Assembly (NCBI GenBank): GCA_022575985.1
Contig: JAKSXM010000040.1
Span: forward strand, 14,402,001-14,466,000
DNA from: Anagrus nilaparvatae
Lineage: Eukaryota; Arthropoda; Insecta; Hymenoptera; Mymaridae
Direction: 5' to 3'
DNA length: 64,000 bases
Position numbers and translations under genes: made by a program. Below the pieces are notes generated by a model. That model was not told where the DNA came from, made no database searches, and saw only the letters and a list, made by a program, of their open reading frames with translations. Numbering within the stretch: the first letter of the stretch is position 1; the number at the start of each line of letters is the position of its first letter. Positions 26,413 to 37,995 of the stretch are shown here, in pieces.

Positions 26413-27137
26413 GGGTACTGTCTGCCAGTTTTGAGTAAAAATCACGGTTTTTTTCTGAGTAGTTTTCTCAAAAAGTTTATTGCATAATAAAAAAATTTTT
26501 TTACAGCTATTTTATACACTCATAATGAACACACAAAAATTTTTTTTCTTTTATTATTTCATTTTTTACATAAATGAGATGGCGCTGAAGTTGTTGCCTA
26601 AAAAAAAAGTTCCGAATTTGCCCACATCATAACTCGGTTTAAAATCATCTGAAATAAAAAAAAAAAAAATACAATAAAGTACATGAGTTTTTGCTTTTAG
26701 TGATCTACAATCAATAAAAAATATTAAAAATTAAAAAAGTTATGAAGGTAATTAGAAAAAAGTAAAAATTTGACCATATTTTTAGCCACAAAACAGAGCC
26801 TAGAGACCAAAAAAATTTACCGATCAGGTTGATTGTAGATCAGAAAATGTAGAATTTCATAACAAATCGATTAAAAAAAAAAATTTGAAATCGGACCAAT
26901 AGTTTTTTTTTTATCGTGTGGGCAATTTTCAAAGAGTTCGTTTCGAGAAAAAAGCGTTTAAAGTTTCGGATCTCTGTATTCTTGCATAGCAATAATTTCA
27001 CTTTTAGGCGCTGTCATTTCTTTATTATTTGCGGGATTCATTTGCAATTTTTTTTCCATATTCTTGAATACTTTCTGAACAAAAATCAATAAAAAAAAAA
27101 AAATGATTTTCAATTTCAAAACTGGCAGACATTACCC
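26413..27137. mobile_element. TTAA-flanked non-autonomous DNA transposon (725 bp)
   Basis: Ends are GGGTACTGTCTGCCAGTTTT (left) and, in complement, GGGTAATGTCTGCCAGTTTT (right). TTAA stands on both sides (26409-26412, 27138-27141). An uninterrupted monomer at about 25708-25722 reads TTTATCTTAATCG, confirming a single TTAA before insertion. TTAA duplication is typical of the piggyBac and Kolobok groups; which one is unclear. No transposase inside. Confidence 0.8.
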
Positions 27138-28690
27138 TTAATCGTAATGTGCATTACAAAAATAGTAAAACCTCGTTATCGTGACAGTGACCAGTAAATA
27201 ATAGTATTTTATGGTTCAATGCAAAGCATCTCATATAAAGTGCTTTTTACGAGCTTAGAACACACTTTGCTAAAATATTAACTGAGAATATTTTATAAAT
27301 AAAATTGAAAAACTGATTACAGTGACATTCACAAATAACCAAAATTAATGACTTGGGAAAAGTATTTGGTTTAAGATATTAAATCTATTAAAAATTTATT
27401 TTTTCCTTTTGTTTTCTGGGAATTTATACATTTTTTTTAATGCCTTCTTGGACTCAACAAACATCAGCTAAATCTGAGATGTACTTTCAATAAGGGATAT
27501 TTTATTCAAGAAGATATGCTTATATTTGCTCAATTTTTTTGTAGAAATTTTATGTTAAACCCAAACTAGTATTTTAGAATGAAAATTTTAAATAAGTACT
27601 TACATCATTAACAAGATAATTATAGCAAAATAGGATAATTTTGATATTTTGGTGAAACTAGAAATTAATAATTAATTTTTACTTTGTAATCCATAGAAAT
27701 TAAACAGATAATTTAAAAAAATTATGTTAGTCTGGTGTGGAAATACCTTAGATTTAGTGTGTATTACAAAAATATTAAAATCTGGTTATCGATACAGAGA
27801 TAAGTAAATAAAGATTAAATTAGAAATTAATGCCGTAGTTTAATGTACATAAATAAAATTTCATCGTATCTATATTTTTCGTTTTCTGGGATTTCATACG
27901 TCTTTTTTAATGCTTTCTTGGACTTAACAAACTTCAGCTAAATCTAACATGTACTCTCAATAAGGGTTATTTTTTTTCAAATATGCTTATATTTGCTCAA
28001 TTTTTTTGTAGATCTTAAAACTTTGTTATCGTGACCGTGACCAGAAAATAAAAGTTTTTATTAAAAATTAATGCCGGAATATGTTGAACATAAATAATAT
28101 TTTACTTAGCCTCTAAATAGTTAAAATCTAAAAGAAATAGCTGCAATTTAGTCTTTTTATGGTTCAATTCTATTCTTCTTTATAATGTACTTTTTTCTAA
28201 GAAAGAACACACTTCGTTAAAATATTTAACTGATAATATTTCATAAATTAAAAAGACAACCCGTTTACAGTGACAATCACAAATAACAAAAATTAAAGAC
28301 TTCAGCCAAAATTTTGGTTCAAGATTATAAAATTATTAAAAATATATATTTTTTTCGTTTTCTGGGAACGTATTAATCTTTTTTATTGCTGACTTGGAGT
28401 CAACAAGCTGTAGCTAAATCTGATATGTAATTTCAATATGGGCTATTTTTTTCAAGAAAATCTGCTTATATTTGCTCTATTTTTTGTAGAAATTTTCTGT
28501 TATACCCAAACTAATATTTTGGAATGAAGAATTTAATATAAATAATCACTTTTTAGAGAATTATAGCGAAATAGGATAATTTTGGTCTTCTGCTGAAACT
28601 ACAAATTAATAATTAACCTCTAGTTAATAATTCAATGAAATGAAAAAGATAATTCAAGGAAATTATGTAACTCTGATGAAAAATTTTTGT

Positions 28691-29029
28691 ACTTGAAATT
28701 AGAAACATAAAACAAAAAATATATTAGGGGTCTTTGTATTTGTATTTATCAAATTTACGGCACTGAAATTTTTTTTGCAGGCATTAATGACTCTGGATTA
28801 AAATGCGAAAAGTTATAATTTTGGATCTTGGACTTGGGAGTGCTGAATAAGTAAATTAATTCAATTCTTTAGCCAATAATCTGTTAATAATAGTTTAATG
28901 TCCAAAAAATCATATATATTGACTTTTAGGAAAGCACCTAAAAATTATGTAAACGTTTGTGGGCATTAATAAAAACTCACTAGTATTGTTTCAGGTTATG
29001 ACTAGAAACCTATTCCGAATATTTAAGAG
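28691..29029. other. Unique AT-rich stretch after the satellite
   Basis: No satellite blocks, genes or repeats could be recognised. Confidence 0.4.
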
Positions 29030-29227
29030 AAGTCCAAGAAACACATCGAATAGTTTCCTTTGTAGTCCCAGAATCATAGAGAATAGTTTTCTGGTAAGTC
29101 CCAGAATAATTACGAATAGTTTTCTGGGAATTCCCAGATTCATTGCGAATAGTTTTATGGGAAGTCCTAGAATCATTGCCAATAGTTTTATGGGAAGTCC
29201 CAGAATCATTGCCAATAGTTTTCTGGG
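29030..29227 (+). repeat. Minisatellite, six 33 bp units
   Basis: Units follow AAGTCCCAGAATCATTGCC then AATAGTTTTCTGGG. Six units fit in 198 bp, with a few substitutions each. Because 33 is divisible by three, frames stay open on both strands and produce repetitive 11-residue peptides; these are by-products, not a gene. Looser copies of CTGGGAAGTACCAGAA continue to about 29330. Confidence 0.85.
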
Positions 29228-30052
29228 AAGTACCAGAACATGGCGTTAGAGATATCTTTTTTCTGGGAAGTACCAGAAACTTGCTAAATTCCCAAAACCA
29301 AACATTATAAATATAAAAGTTCCCAGAACATGGCATTGTAGATATATATATCTATATATATGTGAATATATATACATATATAGCATATGAATGTAACGTT
29401 AGGTATCACGGTGTCGACTCCCGTGTACACTCACATACATACACTTACACTACTTTAAATCTAACGTGATTTTAATTTTTAACAATTTATAATAAAAGAA
29501 TATTGTCGCGATGAGCTCATATGAATTTTGTGTGCACAATACCTTTTTATAACAAAGAGAAATGAAGAAACTTCATAAAATCCTTATCTAAAATTATGAT
29601 TATCCCCACGTGCTCCTTTACAGGCTATGACTCCTTTAGTAAATTTTTGGAGATAATTAGAAAGACTAATATAAACTGACACTAGTTAAATTTATATTAT
29701 TACACTTTCTTAAATAATAATAAAATCAGAATTCTCAAAACTTAGTGAGATTTTATATAAAAATATATATTTTGAATAAAAATAAAAAATCTAATTTTGG
29801 AGCAGTAACTTTTTATGCTCTCGCTAGCAGAAGAAGGAAAAATCCCTCCAAATTCCTGTCCGCCCGTACCGTTGTTTCTTCTTTTAATGACAAGTCATTA
29901 CTCGTATTTGGACGGTACGTAGCGGGGAATTCAAAAGATAAAAAAATCAATAAGAAAATAATTGAAAATAATGATAAATTTTCTTTGTTTTAACATGCGA
30001 AAATACCGCATTACACCCCGGTACTCAAACTTCTAATACTCCTTCTTTTCAT
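29228..30052. other. Intergenic, with AT dinucleotide tract
   Basis: Contains an AT/ATAC microsatellite at about 29341-29385 and a GC-richer patch at about 29815-29935 with CCGTACCG and CGGTACG in inverted orientation. The open frame at 29745-29993 lacks an ATG start and recognisable domains, so it is not called a gene. Confidence 0.45.
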
Positions 30053-30841
30053 TTATTCTTCTAAGTGATGACGTGGAGGATTTAAGTACTTTCTATAGAA
30101 GGGATGAAGATTGTGTTCATACACCTTTAACATTTCTTGAATCTTATCTCTCAACTTCTCAACTTCTTTTCTGGCCATTTCCAATTTTCTGTGATATGTT
30201 TTCCGAGCCTTGCGACCCATCTTATCGTAATCTGCTTGCAATAATTCTTTAACCCACTGCTTAGCCTGATAATAATTTTGAAATTCATTCCTTAACTTCC
30301 AAATCTTCCTGATATAATAATCATCCTTTTGGATCCTTTCATAAACGGGATCATTCATCAGTTGGACGTTAAGAGAAGTTACCGGAGCAGCTACTGTTAG
30401 ATGTTCGACATCCTCCGGGTGCAGGGTCTCATCTTGACTATCCCTTTTGTCTTGGACATGGATGTTCTCCATGGTTTCTGTGACTTCTTGATCTACCAAG
30501 TCAGATGGATCGTGATTTTCTTCCGTGATGGATCCTGACGGAGCAATGCTATTATTATCCTCTTCGTCAATTTCAGTGATTTGTGCTGCCTGAGTTCTAT
30601 CGCATGGGAGAGGTAGGTCTGTCTGGGCCCTTGTGGTACGCATCAATGCATTTCCATCGATCAGACCTATCTCGTCCACTGGTACTGTGATAAAAATAGG
30701 AAGCACAAATGCCATCCTCCCATCTGGCAATTCTTGCTCCTGCTCCGCCGGACCAAAACTAATATAGGTGCTTAACGGTGAGCTAGCCTCTACCCTAACC
30801 GGAAAATTGGCTACAATGGTCCCATTGCATATATTTTTCAT
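30053..30841 (-). CDS. Unidentified single-exon gene, coiled-coil C-terminus
   Basis: An uninterrupted frame of 262 codons from ATG at 30841. The function is not recognised. Residues 1-85 form a mixed, probably folded segment (NGTIVANFPVRV, ALPI-like hydrophobic strands). About 85-150 is an acidic, Ser/Glu/Asp-rich linker, likely disordered. From about 165 to 245 the protein is basic and rich in Lys, Glu, Tyr and Leu (KLRNEFQNYY, MARKEVEKLRDKIQEML), compatible with a coiled coil. It ends KYLNPPRHHLEE. No signal peptide, membrane segment or zinc motif was seen. Codon use is clearly more GC-rich than the surrounding DNA, which supports real coding. The stop codon overlaps AATAAA (AGAATAAATG), a possible polyadenylation signal. 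It has no companion transposase or inverted repeats, so it could be a lineage-restricted host gene, a capsid-like or retroelement-derived gene, or a recent transfer. Confidence 0.6.
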   Translation of the reverse strand: MKNICNGTIVANFPVRVEASSPLSTYISFGPAEQEQELPDGRMAFVLPIFITVPVDEIGLIDGNALMRTTRAQTDLPLPCDRTQAAQITEIDEEDNNSIAPSGSITEENHDPSDLVDQEVTETMENIHVQDKRDSQDETLHPEDVEHLTVAAPVTSLNVQLMNDPVYERIQKDDYYIRKIWKLRNEFQNYYQAKQWVKELLQADYDKMGRKARKTYHRKLEMARKEVEKLRDKIQEMLKVYEHNLHPFYRKYLNPPRHHLEE

Positions 30842-30844
30842 CAA

Positions 30845-33264
30845 ATAATTTTTGGAACCACTACTACCTTCTTAGAACAACAAAAATTAAATTCAAGAAT
30901 TTCAAAAATCAATTATTTTACAAAATTAAATATTGGAAAGGGGACTGCACAAAATTTTATTTCAAATAAGTTTTTCTAACATAAAAACACAATTTTTCCA
31001 AAAGGTTTTAGATTTCTAGACCCGGTTCGACACAGTTAAAATTCCAAAAAACTCGTTTTTTTATCGTTTTTTTACCGTTTTCTCGACGATATCGCATAAA
31101 AAATCCAATGCATTCATGTTAAATTTGAAAATTAGATGCATTTTGAACGAAACTTAATAATAAGACAGATTAAAGACCTTTATACCCCTTTAGACCACAT
31201 ATATTGCACTTAAAATTTCAAATTTTCCATATTTTTTTTCAATTATTTTGTTTTTTGTATAATTTTGACGGAATATCCTATATACAAAATTTTTTTAGTT
31301 AAATATATTATACTTTTGATCATATAACTTATTTTTTTATTTTTAGACCCTTGAGACCCTATATTTTGACGATAAAGTTCAAATTTTTAGATTTTTTTTT
31401 GACTTTTCTTTCTATATTGCTTGGGAAATCCTATATATAAAATTTTTTTAGTTCAATATATACGATCTTCTTTCTTGTTTCTCACAAAATTACAAGTATT
31501 GTATTTCTTTTCATAATAATTTTGGTTTTTTATTATATTGTGTGGAATTACGCATGTATAAACTTTTTTTATTCATTTCCATGAAAGTACTAATATCTAA
31601 AAGTATCGTTTTTCTCAATAGATTCTAATAAATAAATAGAAGTACACAAAAGCAACACAACTAATTTAATTAATGCATTTCTTGTTTTGGTTTTGGAGGA
31701 TTTGCTCTTATAATTATATATTATCAATAACCCAAACAGGATGTTACGTATAGCTTAAAAATTTCTGTTTAAAATTAAAAACCTGAATAGTATGAATCAT
31801 AAAGTTTGTATCTTTTAGTTTTAATAAGTAAATAGAACTAGGAAAAACAAACTTTAACACTCCAGTATTACAGGATCCCAGTTTGATACAGAATCTTTTA
31901 AACTAAAAGTAAAATCTTGTTTCGATTATCTAGAATAACTAAAATAAATAAAATCTTCGGTTATCTCATATAAGACTCTATAATCAGTATTAATAATTCT
32001 GAACCAGATGCAGGCCAAAATAATTTCTCCGCAGGTTCTAATGGATAAATAGAACTTCATAAAAGCAACACAACTAATATAAATAATGCAATTCTTGTTT
32101 TGGTTTTCGAACAACTGCTCTCATAATTATAGATATTATTATCAATAACCGAAAGAAAATGTTACTTTTAGCTTAATTTCTGTTATAAAATTTCTTTACA
32201 AAAATTGTAGAATTTGCTGATATTGTATGATTTTTAAAACCAATTTAATAATTTTTCTTATTAATTTATACATTCATATTTTATAAACTATATTACAACA
32301 AAATTGTAAAAATTTTGCCATTTTTAACCCTATAAATTGAAAAATATTACTTCAAAATCATAAAAATTGATGAAATGTTTATAACTTAAAAATTAAATTA
32401 TTTTTGTTCTCCTATCAACTGATAAATTCATAATATAAATGTTATAATAAACCAATAACTTAAAATTATTGTTGTTTTTAACCCTGTTTAATTTTACGAA
32501 TATTGACAAAATTCAAGACTAGAAATTGTGTAGTTTTAAAATTTAAATTCCAATCGTTTTTTTTTTTTTATGTAATGAAAGGCAAACTGATATTAATTTC
32601 TACATTTTTTAAACCAAAATTAAAGTTGTAAAAGCAAAATTTTAGCTCAAAAATCATAAAACTTTCAAATCTTAATTTTTTATTTTTTATTGTTTCGAGT
32701 ATTACAATCTATCCCTATGTATTCGAAGATTTTGGTATATACTGTCTCGGGGGTTTTAATACTAATTTCTCTAAATTGATTTCAGATAACTCCAGCTTAG
32801 GAAAATTCAGCACTAAAATAAACAACTTGATTATCACAAAGCATTAATTCAAGAAGCTTACTGGCACCTTCGTTTTGTTGAAACTATAAAATTTTATTTT
32901 ATTACTTATCTTACATTGTAACTAATAATCTCTAAATATCTTATACAATTGAAAATCATTTTTAAACTTTTAATTTTTCTTTAATACTTACAAATTTTTT
33001 TTCAAGTATCAAACTTTTACAACTTTTATATTATGTATAATCATAATATATAACCATATTATATATAATCATAAAACATATATCTTAAAATTATACAGAA
33101 TCACTAATAATAATTAAAAATAATATTTTTATGTACTTATCTTGTATAATCTTATTTATTGACACAGACAATGGACAGAAAATTTTAAAATTATAATCGC
33201 CATCCCCTTTGCAACCCTGCCGTAAACCCTATCTTCCGACCTAAGCTAATCGGGATGATTGAAA
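30845..33264. other. AT-rich intergenic sequence, no gene seen
   Basis: About 2.4 kb of very AT-rich DNA with T-runs. Two loosely similar segments at about 31600-31760 and 32020-32160 share 'aatttaattaatgcaattcttgttttggttttcg'-type wording, so a diverged local duplication is likely. No open frame with coding character. Confidence 0.5.
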
Positions 33265-34014
33265 TGGGGGGAGGGAGATGTTACTTATGATTGGTCAAAA
33301 TTGATATTCCTAATATTTGATATATATGAATAATACACCGTACATCCAATATTCGTATCAACGTCACAGCCGGCACAAGAACCCACAAATGCATTTTTGC
33401 TGATGCTGACCTGCCACAATAGCGTGAGACCAAAAGTCAGTTATGACGTGAGTTAGGAGACAATTTTGGAACGTAAATTTCATAAATCTCACCTCGCGAT
33501 TCTTAGTGATAATTAAGGAAGCCTTCGTTAATTGGATTTAAAGATACTTTTTTTTTGTATTGGACGTCTGCCCCAAAATCTCGCAATATAGGCAGATTTA
33601 CAATAGATTATATATTGCCATTAAGGCGCTAAAATTGCTTATTAGAGTACCAAGGCACCACTACTCATTAGAGTCACACCAACATTCATTTGAATAGTAC
33701 GATTCTATTATAGTTCTCTTGACTTAAGGACTTAGACAGTTTTTATTATTTATACTTATAATCAATAAAGTGGAAGTTATATATCAAATCATATTAGTTA
33801 TCAGTCATTATTGTGAAAACTCCTGTAATTACGAACTTAGCCTCAGGTTAGGTTCACCAGCTAAGTCGAACTCATCTACAACTATACCCAGATTAAGTAC
33901 TTTAACCATCAAAATAACTTAATATACCTGGGGCACTCATATCCCCAGAATAAACTTATTTATATTTAATTTTTTTAATTACGCATTCCGATTAAACCTC
34001 AGGAAACGTAACAC
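33265..34014 (+). mobile_element. Possible polypurine tract and start of an LTR
   Basis: GGGGGGAGGGAGA at about 33267-33279 is followed directly by TGTTACTTATG. A polypurine tract abutting TGTT is the layout before the 3' LTR of copia or BEL/Pao elements. The downstream 700 bp is less AT-rich than its neighbours, contains AATAAA (33763) and no gene. The other LTR, coding remnants and a target duplication were not found, and the right end could not be set. Confidence 0.3.
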
Positions 34015-34740
34015 AATCATTGCATAAAAATTTTTAAAACTACAATTTTCATATAAAACAGGAGACTATTAGAAAAAAATTTAGAATGGCGTTAAGTTTC
34101 TGCTAAAGTCAATGAAAATATTTCAATGCAATCATTGCATAAAAATATTTGAAATTCCAACTTTTGTATAAAACATAAAACTATTAGAAAAACATTCAGA
34201 TTGATTTATAGTTTCTGCCAAAGTCAATAAAAATATTTTAATGTTAACATTGCATAAAAATATTTGAAATCTTAATTTTTATATATAACAGTGCATTATT
34301 CAAAAAAATTTAGAATGGCGTGAAGTTTCTGCTAAAGTCAATAAAAATATTTCAATGCAAACATTGCATAAAAATATTTCAATTCCCAACTTTTGTTTAA
34401 AACACAACACTATTCAAAAAATTTTAGAATGGCGTATAGTTTCTGCTAATATGTCAATAAAAATATTTCTATGCTATCATTGCTTTAAAATATTTTAAGT
34501 TACAACTTTTATATTAAACAGGAAAGTAATCGAAAAAAATTTAGAATAGCATATAGTTTCTGCTAAAGTCCATAAAAATATTTCAATGGTATCATCGCAT
34601 AAAAATATTTTAAGTTGCAACTTTTATATAAAACATTTCAATATATTTCAAAATTCAGGACACTATTAGAAAAAAATTTAGAATGACGTATAGTTTCTGC
34701 TAAAGTCAATAAAAATATTTCTATGCTATCATTGCTTTAA

Positions 34741-35179
34741 TAGTTTATTATGGTCCTAGGCCAGAAAAATAAAGAATGGCCAAAATGCACGTATATTACC
34801 TTCCGAGGCGAGGCCGAAGATGGTAAACTGCGATTTGGGTCGTTCTTTGTTTATGGCCGAGGGTTGTATAAAATTTTTCTGCGAATGTGGTGAGAAAAGT
34901 CAGTTTTGCCGGACGCGCAACGTCCGGGAAATACATACTCTCGGGCCGCTGTACAGAAAAATATTTTTCTGTACAGTAGCCACGAAAGTACGAAAGTACG
35001 CTGCGCGGCCAAGGAAATCTAAATTTCTCGCTACTGTCGCAGAAAAATTTTATACATCCCTTGTCCATACATAAAGAATGCCCCAAATCGCAGTTTACCA
35101 TCCTCGGCTTCGCCTCGGAAGGTAATTTACGTACGATTTGGGCCATTCTTTACTTTTCTGGACACTAGCCGTAAATATA
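34741..35179. mobile_element. Fold-back element with GC-rich arms
   Basis: Arms of about 150 bp are inverted copies: TTACCTTCCGAGGCGAGGCC and GATGGTAAACTGCGATTTGG on the left reappear in complement on the right. Ends read TAGTTTATTATGG and, in complement, TAGTATATTTACGG. A further small palindrome, CTGTACAGAAAAATA with its complement, lies at the centre (about 34951-34979). Frames at 34796-35146 and 34820-35074 are by-products of the fold-back symmetry. No transposase. Confidence 0.75.
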
Positions 35180-35277
35180 CTATTAAATTACAACTTTTAT
35201 ATTAAACAGGAAACTAATCGAGAAAAATTTAGAGTGGCATATAGTTTCTGCTAAAGTCAATAAAAATATTTCAATGC

Positions 35278-35594
35278 TGTTCAATAGCGATATAACCAGA
35301 ATGTTGGATAGTGGACTGTATTTTTATAATTAATGAACTTTTAACTTAGATTTGGTGATGTGGTAAATAAATAAAATAACTTTAAATAAATAAAAACTGA
35401 TTAATTTAAGTAGCACAATAATAACTTTATTAAATATTTGTGTTGCTACCACAATAGTTGCCCTAAGACTGCCGGCACTGTGCGCCGTTTCTAAAGGCAC
35501 GCGCTTACACTCTGTGCTCTCTCTGTGCACACACGCACGCATACTTATAAACTTATATTAATATTTGTATTATTATACAGTGTAATATTTAACA
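35278..35594. mobile_element. Solo LTR (317 bp), copia-like
   Basis: The insertion begins TGTTCAATAGCG and ends ATATTTAACA, with AATGC duplicated at 35273-35277 and 35595-35599. The interrupted monomer reads CAATGCTATCATTGC when the insert is removed. TGTT...AACA ends, a 5 bp duplication and an internal ATGTTGGATAGTGG point to a Ty1/copia-type LTR. No coding sequence remains. Confidence 0.75.
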
Positions 35595-35970
35595 AATGCT
35601 ATCATTGCATAAAAATTTTTGAAATTATGACTTTTTTATATAATAGGACACTATTCGAAAAACATTCAGATTGACGTATAGTATCTGCCAAAGTCAATAA
35701 AAATATTACTATGCTAACATTGCATAAAAACATTTTAAATTACAATTTTTATATAAAACAGGACACTAATCGAAAAAAATTTAGAATAGCGTATAGTTTC
35801 TGCTAAAGTCAATAAAAATATTTCGATGCAATCATTGCATAAAAATATTTGAAATTCCAATTTTTATATAAGACAGTGTTCCATCCGGCGTGGATAGGAC
35901 ATGAACTTGTACGGTTGGTATAGTACAATGATATAGTAAGATCTCTGTTGCAGGTGCGATTTTCCTGTGT

Positions 35971-37353
35971 CACGGTGACCTGGAACCGTTTTATTATGCG
36001 ATCAAAATGAAGAAAAAAAACTGTATGTTGGGGTCTTTTCTACACTAAAAAATGTCTAAATTTTCTATCCGGACTTTCTATCCAGCTACTTTAAGCGTTT
36101 GCTGTCAATATTTTCATAATTTGAATAATGATGATTTGAATTTTTTTATAAGACTGTTTTTTTTTCCAAGTATCCATGATTCCTAACGCGCCTGCAGAAC
36201 TGGAAAATATAAGTAAAAAAAATAAGTTTTTCGTTGGATTTAGACCAAAGCATCGATTTTCGAGCCCACGATAGCTCTCGAAAGTTTTTTTTTGGTCTCC
36301 TCAAAATTGGGATTTTCTTAAAATTTTCAGTTTTTCTAGTGGATTTAAATACTGTTTTAGATTATGTTCAAATTGATATCTCGTAGTATTTTTTCCCCAG
36401 GAATCCGATGAAACCATTTATTTTAGCTTTTGACCAAGTTGTATAGCAGAAAAATCGATTTTGTTTGTTTTTAGGGTCTTAATTTTAGGGAAATCTATTA
36501 AAAAAGGTTTGCAGTTTTCAAAATAAGTATTTCTGAATATTATTTACAAAAGGGTCTTGTATGTTTTTTCTCAGTAATTCGATGAAACTATTTATTTTAG
36601 CTTTTGAACATGTCTGATATGAGAAAAATCGATTTTTCTCTTGTTTCAGGGTCTCAATTTTAAGGAAACCAATCACAAAAGTTTATTAGTTTACAAAATA
36701 AATTTTTCTGAATATAAATTACTAAAGGGAATTATGTATTTTTTCCCAGAAATCCAAAGAAACCATTTATTTTAGCTTTTGACTACCTCTTATATGAGAA
36801 AAATCGATTTTTTTTTCGTGTTTCAGGATCCCAATTTTAAGGAAAACAATCACAAAAGTTTATTAGTTTACAAAATAAAATTTTCTAAATATTATTTACT
36901 AAAGTGACTTATGTATTTTTTCCCCAGAAATCCGATGAAACCATTTATTTTCGATTTTGACCACCTCTTATATGAGAAAAATCAATTTTTGTCGTGTTTC
37001 AGGGTCCCAATTTTAAGGAATTCCAATATAAAGGGTTACTAGTTTTCAAAATATGTTTTTCTGAATATTATTTACAAGAGAATCTTGTATATTTTTTCCC
37101 CAGAAATTCTACCACGTCTTATATGACAAAAATCGAATTTTTTCGTTTTTCAGGGTCACAATTTTAAGGAAATCCATTATAAAAATCAAGACAATATTTA
37201 AAATATGAAAATATTGACAGCAAACGCTTAAAGTAGCTGGATAGAAGGCCCGGAGCGGAAATTCGTAGACATTTTTTAGTGTAGAAAACACTCCACCATA
37301 CGGTTTTTTTTTGTCATTTTGATCGAATAATAAAATGCTTCCAGGTCACCGTG
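35971..37353. mobile_element. Non-autonomous DNA transposon, CAC ends, 4 bp duplication
   Basis: Inverted ends of about 150 bp start CACGGTGACCTGGAA on both sides and share TACACTAAAAAATGTCT and CTACTTTAAGCGTTTGC. GTGT flanks both sides (35967-35970, 37354-37357). CAC termini with a 4 bp duplication fit the Chapaev branch of the CACTA-Mirage-Chapaev superfamily. The inside holds about four tandem units of roughly 177 bp (for example CATTTATTTTAGCTTTTGA at about 36413, 36591, 36765 and, diverged, 36942). No transposase. Confidence 0.65.
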
Positions 37354-37357
37354 GTGT

Positions 37358-37928
37358 ATTTAACTCTTTTTTCCCCTGCGATCAGTAGTGACGCCTCTTT
37401 GTTAATTGGCTAAGATGCAAATTTTTAGGTATAGACAGGACTAAACTCGCCAATCAGGAGACATTATTAAGCTCATTACACTTTACTGTCTTTTCTAAAT
37501 TAATCTTTCTCACGCTTAATTCTTACGAGCTAACGTCTGGCCATCACTAATTATTGCTGACTTAGGATTTACTCCAATTAACTATCTCATATCTTTACTT
37601 AATATTTTATATTTATTCGAATTACCCCGGTCACAGGTGATACTCCTGTGACACGTTTTCGAGCTTAATATTTTACTAACAATTACATTACTTGAAAATA
37701 AAACGCATACACCTCTAATCCTGATGGCAAGGTAAAATTTCGCGTAAACAAAAATTATTTATGCCCTTCTTCCAGAGATCTCATTCACATTTCATTAAAC
37801 ATCATTTTATTTTCTTTAAATTTTACATTTTATACTTTTTGAATGTATATGACTTCTTATTTTAACAAATTTTTTTTTTCTTAACTATATTACTTTAACA
37901 TTTTGATTCAACTTAAATATGGATAGAT
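37358..37928. other. Intergenic, with a small palindrome
   Basis: About 570 bp without an open frame. GTCACAGG and CCTGTGAC form an inverted repeat around 37633-37655. The adjacent ACCCCGGTCACA resembles a gypsy LTR end in complement, but no partner end was found. The rest is AT-rich and unassigned. Confidence 0.35.
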
Positions 37929-37995
37929 TTAAATGAAGTGAGGGCGATTTGTATGGTCTGGTCTTTAAAACTGCACCATAGTGTTTTTTTCTGAA

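Larger units (their letters stand above)
9637..28690. repeat. Diverged satellite, monomer about 700 bp
   Basis: Monomers share blocks such as GGCTGTAATCCAG, TCGTATAATGTACTT, GATTACAGTGACATTC, CGTTTTCTGGGAA and TTCAAGAAGATATGCTT. The block TGTAATCCAG occurs at 17861, 18559, 19267, 19956 and 20661, giving spacings of 698, 708, 689 and 705. After removing the insertion at 21209-23010 the next spacing is about 706. Monomers in 9637-12290 lie in the opposite orientation. Toward the right (23.8-28.7 kb) monomers are partly deleted and shuffled. The array shows no coding frame. Roughly sixteen to twenty full or partial monomers are present. Confidence 0.85.
34015..35880 (+). repeat. Tandem array, monomer about 115 bp
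   Basis: About ten monomers contain TTTCTGCTAAAGTCAATAAAAA, ATCATTGCATAAAAATATTT and AAAAAATTTAGAATGGCG-type blocks. The TGCTAAAGTC anchor occurs at 34101, 34216, 34330, 34444, 34561 and 34698, giving spacings of 114 to 117 with one longer step. Two later insertions (34741-35179 and 35278-35594) interrupt the array, and monomers resume after each. Confidence 0.85.

Noticed and set aside
29030..29227. CRISPR array
   Set aside because: The 33 bp units are directly adjacent without variable spacers, and the sequence is animal nuclear DNA.
29745..29993. Small gene upstream of the orphan ORF
   Set aside because: No ATG at the frame start, no domain, and a tail of AT-rich codons.
34796..35146. 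Two opposite-strand open frames of 84 and 116 codons
   Set aside because: They arise from the symmetry of a fold-back element and encode mirrored low-quality peptides.
35330..35542. 70-codon minus-strand frame
   Set aside because: It lies wholly within the short solo LTR.
37633..37655. Gypsy LTR end (ACCCCGGTCACA) forming an element with 35879
   Set aside because: The proposed left end TGTTCCATCC has no matching inverted bases or duplication, and the tandem array does not resume on the right.
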